Shown: positions 50,879-56,022 of the stretch, piece after piece | Layout of the letters: each line of letters starts with the position of its first letter | Position numbering within the stretch: the stretch's first letter is position 1 | Assembly: GCA_016935015.1 (NCBI GenBank) | Contig: JAFGRT010000201.1 | Coordinates: 1 to 56,022, forward strand | DNA length: 56,022 nt | Direction: 5' to 3' | Source of the DNA: Acidobacteriota bacterium | Lineage (GTDB): Bacteria; Acidobacteriota; JAAYUB01 | Program-made: the position numbers and the translations under genes | The notes under the pieces: model-generated | Seen by the model: only the letters and a program-made list of their open reading frames with translations | Told to the model about the DNA's origin: nothing | Databases searched by the model: none

Positions 50879-51684
50879 TGATCCGCAAACTCTGGGCTTT
50901 TCTTCACCGCGATCTATACAACGAGATGAGCTACAAATTGTCATTTGTTTTGCAGATTCTCGGGGTGCTGCCGGCGATCCTGCTGTTCTATTTCCTCTCG
51001 GTGATGATCGGCGCCGGGAATGTGGCGGCCCTCGGACAGTATGGCGGAGAATATTTTCCTTTCGTTCTCATCGGCATCGCCATTCAGAATTATCAGACCT
51101 TCGCCCTGATGAGTTTTTCTTCCATGATGCGTGAGGCGCAGCTTTCCGGAACACTGGAAGCCATCCTGGTCACGCCGGTGGGTACGTCGACGTTTTTATT
51201 CGGATCCGCCATCTACAGCTTTGTGCTGAATTCCTTCCGCATTGTGCTGTATCTCTTCCTGGGGGTCATGCTGTTCGACGTGCGCTATGACTGGTCCCAA
51301 TTGCCCGTCATCGTCATTATTCTGCTGCTGACCATCGCGGCCAGTGCCGGAATCGGCATCCTCTCGGCCAGCTTCATTATTCTGTTCAAAAAGGGGGATC
51401 CGCTGAACTGGGCGTTCAACATGGTGTCATGGCTGCTGGGCGGCGTGTATTATCCCCTCAGTGTCATGCCGGACTGGTTGCAGGCCGTGTCAAACCTGAT
51501 CCCCATCACTCATTCCCTCGAGGTCTTGCGCCAGTGCCTGATTCATGGCGCATCCATCCGGACGATGACCACCCATGTGTGGGCCCTCGCCCTGTGGGCG
51601 CTGATCGGTTTGCCATGCAGCATCACGGTGTTTATGATGGCCATGACCAGAGCCCGGCAACAGGGTACCTTGGGCCATTATTGA
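50878..51684 (+). CDS. ABC-2 type transporter permease
   Basis: 268 residues with six hydrophobic segments in the ABC-2 pattern (LGVLPAILLFYFLSVMIG, VLNSFRIVLYLFLGVMLF, VIVIILLLTIAASAGIGIL, and others). The conserved cytosolic-loop stretch before helix 5 ends in WLLGGVYYPLSVMP, typical of the family. ATG 50878 overlaps the ATPase stop and has a GGAGGAG site. A homodimer with two ATPases is the expected assembly. The cargo is unknown; the convergent PqqD/S26 gene pair next door invites a peptide cargo, but that is speculation. Confidence 0.92.
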   Translation: MIRKLWAFLHRDLYNEMSYKLSFVLQILGVLPAILLFYFLSVMIGAGNVAALGQYGGEYFPFVLIGIAIQNYQTFALMSFSSMMREAQLSGTLEAILVTPVGTSTFLFGSAIYSFVLNSFRIVLYLFLGVMLFDVRYDWSQLPVIVIILLLTIAASAGIGILSASFIILFKKGDPLNWAFNMVSWLLGGVYYPLSVMPDWLQAVSNLIPITHSLEVLRQCLIHGASIRTMTTHVWALALWALIGLPCSITVFMMAMTRARQQGTLGHY

Positions 51685-51705
51685 TAATAAAACATTTGAA
51701 ATCAA

Positions 51706-51948
51706 TTAGATGAGATTCTTTTGGCGGAAGGTCTCCAGGCAGGTCCGAACGTCGGCCAGGACGTCGATGCCGGCCGCTATTTCGTAGCGCTGCCGCAAAG
51801 CCGCGACAATGTCTTCGGGGGACGCCCCTTCGTCATGGCGGGTGAAGATCATCCGGGCGGTCGGGTTGAGAATATGCACTGCGTCCGTCTGTGGATCGTA
51901 CAACAGGAGTTCGTCCGGCAGTTCCCTGGCGACGATGTGTTTCTTCAT
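51706..51948 (-). CDS. PqqD-like small protein (RiPP recognition element fold)
   Basis: 80 residues from ATG 51948, which has a GGAGGCAGG site; the open frame extends upstream only as a shadow of the peptidase gene. The pattern of PqqD family proteins is clear: VARELPDELLLYDPQTDAVH, then LNPTARMIFTRHDEG and a helical DIVAALRQRYE segment. PqqD folds bind leader peptides of ribosomally made, modified peptides (RRE). Its start overlaps the S26 peptidase stop by 4 bases. No radical SAM enzyme, cyclase or HPr-kinase-like gene is visible in the window. Confidence 0.85.
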   Translation of the reverse strand: MKKHIVARELPDELLLYDPQTDAVHILNPTARMIFTRHDEGASPEDIVAALRQRYEIAAGIDVLADVRTCLETFRQKNLI

Positions 51949-52484
51949 AACCTGCCTCCAAGGCTCCGATGGATGATCCGGCTGGGGATTCTGGCCAGCC
52001 GGCCGAGAAAACGCGGTACCCGTTGGCGGGCATCGCCGAAAGACCCTTCGCGCGAAGGGTTTCCTCGGCCGGACCGGGCCCATGTCTCGAACCTCAGGAG
52101 AGAAGCCAGCAGCCGGCCCGGCAGCCGCCACCTTGTCCGCATCAGAACGATCGTCCCCTGCGGCTTGAGGACTGACTCCACTCGGCCCAACAGCCGGTCG
52201 GCATGGATCCATCGACAGGCGCCGCCCTGGTCCCCGCTTTCACGCAGAAAGGTCTTGCCATGTTCTTTTTTTATTTCCAGCAGGCGATGGACCACAAAGC
52301 GTGATTCATTCCAATAAGCGATGATGTCACCCGGACGCAACCGGGCAGGCTCCACCCATGAGATAGTGACCCGATCCCCCTGCCGCAACAAGGGCGTCAT
52401 GCTTCTCCCTTCGATGGGCAGAATATGCCGGCGGCGGCTCTCACGCCACACTTCAATAGTGGGTTTGATATAGGCATCGGGCAT
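51945..52484 (-). CDS. S24/S26-type signal-peptidase-like serine protease
   Basis: 179 residues. The catalytic Ser lies in EGRSMTPLLRQGDRV (S28) and the partner appears to be His in FVVHRLLEI (H66), the Ser-His arrangement of SipW/archaeal-type peptidases, where bacterial LepB has Lys. The GDQGG segment matches the conserved third block. No strong N-terminal membrane helix is seen, so it could act on a cytosolic or membrane-surface substrate. The Arg-rich C-terminal 60 residues are unusual. Translationally coupled to the PqqD-like gene (4-base overlap), suggesting a leader-peptide binder and a leader protease. ATG 52484 is preferred over GTG 52511. Confidence 0.82.
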   Translation of the reverse strand: MPDAYIKPTIEVWRESRRRHILPIEGRSMTPLLRQGDRVTISWVEPARLRPGDIIAYWNESRFVVHRLLEIKKEHGKTFLRESGDQGGACRWIHADRLLGRVESVLKPQGTIVLMRTRWRLPGRLLASLLRFETWARSGRGNPSREGSFGDARQRVPRFLGRLARIPSRIIHRSLGGRL

Positions 52485-52588
52485 GAACAGATCCCCGTGA
52501 TCGACAATCACCCGGATTCGACCATCGACAGGCCCATTGTATCACAGTCCGGGTGGAGCGGCCGGTGGTCATGCGACCGGATCCCCAT

Positions 52589-55500
52589 CTAGTGGTCTGA
52601 AGCCACAAGAAGCTGGGCCAGATAGGTCAGATCCGTCGAGTCAAGATGGCCATTCAGATTAAAATCAGCGGCCGCCGGCTGGGGGCAGGGGTCCCGGTAC
52701 TCCTGAAAAATTCCGGCCAGAACCTGCTTGCCGATGAACAGATCCAGGGCATCGACGTGTCCATCGGCGTTCAGATCCCCCGGAAGCATGGTGAACAGGC
52801 GGGCAGCCGGATCACCGATGAGGACGGATGTAGTCAGCAGATCGACCGTCGCACCGCGGGCGTACGCCTGAATTTTGGCCGACGTGGCGAGGCTGCCCAT
52901 GATGGTATTATGATCCGTGAACATGCCGTCAAAAAGAGCATTGCTGAAAAGTTCGATTTCCCAGGAATACATGGTCCCACTGGGTGACAGGTAGCCGACC
53001 GCCCCACCGTTGGGGGAAATCAGAAATTCTTCGGCGAGACAGTAATAAAACGGTTGGGCGAAGAAGCCGTTGATGCAGTTCATGGCATTGACGAAGGTCA
53101 GCCGGTCATGATTGACCAATTGCGGGATATCCGCTGAATCAAACATGTATTCACCGGCCCAGTTGGTGACCGCGCCGTGACCGAGATAATTGGTAAAGAC
53201 CAGACCGTCATTTATATTCCGGATAATATCCTCCGTGGCCCGGGCCACATCGCTGCCGTATTCCCGCAAGTAGATACGGGAAACCCCAAAATTTTCGGGC
53301 ATTTTTGCGATCAGGGCCTCGGATCGCTCCTCAAAATCCAGGGTATTGTTGTCCGTCACAAACAGAGTGCTTTTGGATAAATCCCAGAAGTTTTGCCGAT
53401 GACCCAGCAACTTGTCCATCATTGCGGTTACCTGGGAAGGCTCGGCGCCGGGCAAGCGGCCGATGAACATGTCCGGCAGCGAATCGTTGCCGTCGACGGC
53501 GACCAGCCAGTTGTCGTCGGGAACCAGGCCGACGTCACGTGTAAACGTGAGGAACGGCGGAACCCGGTTTTTTTTGCCGGTATTGTAATTATCATGATAA
53601 TCAATGTTGGCGTCGCCCACGAGCAGCACATACGTCGGCGCCGGCGGCAGCCAGGTGTTGTAGGCGTGACGCAGAAATATTTTGATCGCCAGCGGATCGA
53701 CGATCCCGCCGTTGAATTGGTCATAGATCTCCTGTGTGCTCACGGCCAGCACCCGAAAGCGCTGCTGACGATAATACTCGACCAAAGGCTCCATGGACGG
53801 CAAAAACGCCGCGGCGGTGATGATGAGGAGATCCGCGCCGTTATCGGGTTCCTGCAGAGCCGTATTTTCCCATCTCTCTATCCGGTCGGGCGTTTTCATG
53901 GCCAGGGAAGACATGGCGCAATAGGTGGCCGTTGCCGGCACATCATCCTCGAAGCGAATCAGGTACCGGCCGGTGTCGGGCGCCCGCTCAACCGTATATC
54001 GGGTGATCAAACGAACACGCGCGGGGTCGGTGATATCGTAGATGCGCACGACCGGTGATTGGAAGTTTTCCAGTTCAAACAACCGCCGGCCTTCGGCCGA
54101 GACGGTAAAGACAAGCTGATCATCCAGGGCTTTGAAGAGACGCCAGTACTCCACCTCGAGGTAATTATGGTAAGTGACGTCGATGGGTGCTCCCGTGTCG
54201 CCCGGCGCTGTAATCAGCACGGCATTGCTACCATCCGCGATCAGGCTGGCCGGAAAAGACTGTTGCTGGACATCCGCTTCATCTCCATCCCAGTATTGAT
54301 CCAGCACCTGCACATTATTGAGCCTGATCTTGTGGTGATGATTGGGGTGGGGCGCCGGGGTGGATCGCCCCTGGGAACTGACGCGGATCAGGGCCTCCTC
54401 AGACGACGGGTCGGGCGCGGGAAGCAGAATGGTGTAGGTGAGGCTGGCGGGGGCGGTCAATCGCTGCCAGAACCAGTATTCCTTAACCGGGGCACCGGGT
54501 CGGGAGGCCCACATAGTCTTGTCTTTCTCGAAGTGCAGGGATTCCCAGAAGGATTCCAGCCGCTGGCCGGTGCCGGTGACGGTGCCGTCACTGATCTCAG
54601 CCCGCAAGCCGGGCCAGGCGTCATCGATTTCCAGTCGATATACGTTGGTCCGAGTGTAGATTGATTCAAAATCCTCGGCATAGAACTCTATCTGATCGCC
54701 GGGCCGGAAATAATCATCATTGGCGATGACGGCAAAAGCAATTTCCTTATCCCCCCGGAACAACCGGAAATCATTATGTTTCGGTGTGCCCAGCGTATCT
54801 CCCAGGGCCACATCGATCTGCTTGTAAGAGAACCGATGGATGCCCGCCTCCCGGGTTTCGATCCTCACGGCCGTCGATCCGGTGATTTTTGCATGCTCTA
54901 CCGAAGGATCCAAATGTCCCGACTTCCGGGCGAAAATCTCTTCAACATCCTTCAGCGGTACGTTAGAGTCGATGAGAATGCGCTCCTGCATCCGGCGGAA
55001 GGGATCCACCAGATGAAAGGGCAACGCCGGCCGGTAGGTGACGCCCTTGTCGATCAACGGGCGCGTGTAGTCGATACGGAGACGCAGATCCTTCATGATT
55101 CGAAGCCGGTTTGTCCGACTATCCCATTGAAATGGATAAATTTTCAAACGGCATACGGGGACTCCCCGCCACCAGGCACGTGGTTCCAAGGCCATGTTAT
55201 TTTCTGGATATATCGTAGGGAAAGCCATCTCCGATAGCGCCGGATCATCGGGCGGTGCTCCCAATTCTTCTTCCTGTTCGATCAGGGTGACCGGTCTCCT
55301 TTTTACCAAAGGTGGCCGGTAATCGGTCATGACGACATCCGACCGGGATAGAATGTCCACCCGGATATCGCCTTCAGGCGGAACCTGCAACATGACCGAG
55401 GTAAAGGGGAGATCCGGATGTCCCGGCTCGCTGGTGCGGGCCCAGCCTGGCAAGGAAATGAGTGATTCCTTTTCAGCCGCTGGTTGCCCGGGGGGCATAT

Positions 55501-55663
55501 GGAACGCCGGTAATCTGAAATGCAGCGTCGCGGCCTGCGAATCGGCTTCTAGCAAGAAGATGGCTTCAGATCGAGCGGAGGTTGCAGACACGGCGCAGGA
55601 CAGGGGCCACGCGAAAAGAGCAAAAAGTATCGAGAATGCTATGAGTGATGGACGATTATCCAT
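52589..55663 (-). CDS. Secreted C25 (gingipain-like) cysteine peptidase with dockerin tail
   Basis: 1024 residues with a signal peptide (LIAFSILFALFAWPLSCAVSA). An N-terminal prodomain-like beta region (about 30-270) precedes further beta domains and the C25 catalytic domain (about 610-930). The catalytic His is H829 in NYLGHGAVTNW and Cys is C863 in NAMNCINGFF; the FIGRLPGAEPSQ stretch is also typical. The last 70 residues hold two dockerin-type calcium loops (GDLNADGHVDALD and ADFNLNGHLDSTD). Gingipain relatives in Bacteroidetes end in a type IX sorting domain; here a dockerin replaces it. ATG 55663 follows AAGGAT. Extracellular proteolysis is the expected role. Confidence 0.9.
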   Translation of the reverse strand: MDNRPSLIAFSILFALFAWPLSCAVSATSARSEAIFLLEADSQAATLHFRLPAFHMPPGQPAAEKESLISLPGWARTSEPGHPDLPFTSVMLQVPPEGDIRVDILSRSDVVMTDYRPPLVKRRPVTLIEQEEELGAPPDDPALSEMAFPTIYPENNMALEPRAWWRGVPVCRLKIYPFQWDSRTNRLRIMKDLRLRIDYTRPLIDKGVTYRPALPFHLVDPFRRMQERILIDSNVPLKDVEEIFARKSGHLDPSVEHAKITGSTAVRIETREAGIHRFSYKQIDVALGDTLGTPKHNDFRLFRGDKEIAFAVIANDDYFRPGDQIEFYAEDFESIYTRTNVYRLEIDDAWPGLRAEISDGTVTGTGQRLESFWESLHFEKDKTMWASRPGAPVKEYWFWQRLTAPASLTYTILLPAPDPSSEEALIRVSSQGRSTPAPHPNHHHKIRLNNVQVLDQYWDGDEADVQQQSFPASLIADGSNAVLITAPGDTGAPIDVTYHNYLEVEYWRLFKALDDQLVFTVSAEGRRLFELENFQSPVVRIYDITDPARVRLITRYTVERAPDTGRYLIRFEDDVPATATYCAMSSLAMKTPDRIERWENTALQEPDNGADLLIITAAAFLPSMEPLVEYYRQQRFRVLAVSTQEIYDQFNGGIVDPLAIKIFLRHAYNTWLPPAPTYVLLVGDANIDYHDNYNTGKKNRVPPFLTFTRDVGLVPDDNWLVAVDGNDSLPDMFIGRLPGAEPSQVTAMMDKLLGHRQNFWDLSKSTLFVTDNNTLDFEERSEALIAKMPENFGVSRIYLREYGSDVARATEDIIRNINDGLVFTNYLGHGAVTNWAGEYMFDSADIPQLVNHDRLTFVNAMNCINGFFAQPFYYCLAEEFLISPNGGAVGYLSPSGTMYSWEIELFSNALFDGMFTDHNTIMGSLATSAKIQAYARGATVDLLTTSVLIGDPAARLFTMLPGDLNADGHVDALDLFIGKQVLAGIFQEYRDPCPQPAAADFNLNGHLDSTDLTYLAQLLVASDH

Positions 55664-55824
55664 GATGATCCTTGCGGTGAAAGCCCGGTCCTCCTTGTCG
55701 GATAATTCATGGCGGACATACCGAACCGCCTGTTCGGCATTGATGGAAAAGTTGCAAGATGAGAAGCCCCCCTCCTCCTGGTTGACCCGCAGTTTGCCCG
55801 CCCCGGCCGACGTTCAACGGGTGA

Positions 55825-56022
55825 TTACAGGGAACAGCCATTGTACCCACCCAGATAATGGGCCAGCACAAGTATATCAGATGCATCGAGAACCCCGTCA
55901 AGGTTAAAATCCGTGTCTTGCGGCTGCCGGCACGGGGGTGTACCCACAGAAATGTTCCCGCTGACCGTGTGGATCAAAATTACCAGGTCCAATGCATCGA
56001 CGGATTGATCGCCGCTGATATC
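55825..56022 (-). CDS. C-terminus of another dockerin-type protein (cut by window edge)
   Basis: Read from the right edge, the minus strand encodes 65 residues then TAA at 55827-55825. The segment has two dockerin-like calcium repeats: SGDQSVDALDLVILIHTVSG and DFNLDGVLDASDILVLAHYLGG, followed by a short tail. The start and catalytic or binding domains lie outside the window. It sits 161 bases upstream of the C25 peptidase on the same strand, so the two may be expressed together or may be duplicates of one gene. Confidence 0.8.
   Translation of the reverse strand, partial: DISGDQSVDALDLVILIHTVSGNISVGTPPCRQPQDTDFNLDGVLDASDILVLAHYLGGYNGCSL

Overview
The window is about 56 kb of gene-dense bacterial chromosome with moderately high GC. 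It holds 43 supportable protein genes, one of them cut by the right edge. I see no rRNA, tRNA, CRISPR array, insertion sequence or prophage. Lipoprotein boxes, signal peptides, dockerin-type C-termini, a C25 (gingipain-like) peptidase, an NtrC-type regulator with a sigma-54 promoter and a phosphoheptose isomerase point to a Gram-negative, probably uncultivated lineage. Acidobacteriota, Aminicenantes-like or planctomycete-like groups fit best; the valyl-tRNA synthetase resembles the planctomycete type. This placement is an inference and not a firm taxonomic call.

Layout. 1-6.9 kb (+): a JAB-DinG helicase fusion, mazG, a small zinc-ribbon protein, a GmhA-like isomerase, trmB, a periplasmic double cyclophilin and a small membrane protein. 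6.9-10.6 kb (-): a PDZ protein with degenerate aspartyl-protease folds, a secreted protein of unknown function and a DUF72 protein. 10.8-16.4 kb: a small unknown protein, a PAS histidine kinase, a 1026-residue GlnD-like protein with what looks like a duplicated nucleotidyltransferase core, and a receiver-XRE regulator. 16.5-24.5 kb (+): a membrane glycosyltransferase-like protein that runs into an atypical SDR, valS and pepF. 24.6-25.4 kb (-): an orphan ParA.

25.6-34.5 kb (+) is the most coherent regulatory block. A peptide-binding lipoprotein, a sensor kinase and an NtrC-family activator form one operon. They are followed by a dyad-rich region and a good sigma-54 promoter in front of a receiver-only protein, a secreted dockerin protein and a secreted SUMF1-like protein. 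The simplest reading is that an extracellular ligand is sensed and the sigma-54 activator switches on surface proteins next door.

34.5-39 kb (-): a DUF4349 lipoprotein, a membrane protein and an S9 peptidase with a long Lys/Glu-rich insert. 39.2-45 kb (+): ilvE, an NhaD-type antiporter, a small membrane protein, a Ser/Thr kinase and a lipid kinase. 45-49.3 kb (-): a LOG-family protein, elbB and a membrane GAF/HD-GYP-like protein whose metal site is altered. 49.4-51.7 kb (+): a membrane-anchored methyltransferase and an ABC-2 exporter. 51.7-56 kb (-): a PqqD-like protein coupled to an S26-type peptidase, a C25 cysteine peptidase with dockerin, and the C-terminus of another dockerin protein.

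All assignments come from reading motifs by eye; no database search was run. Promoter and operator calls are pattern matches and are scored accordingly.
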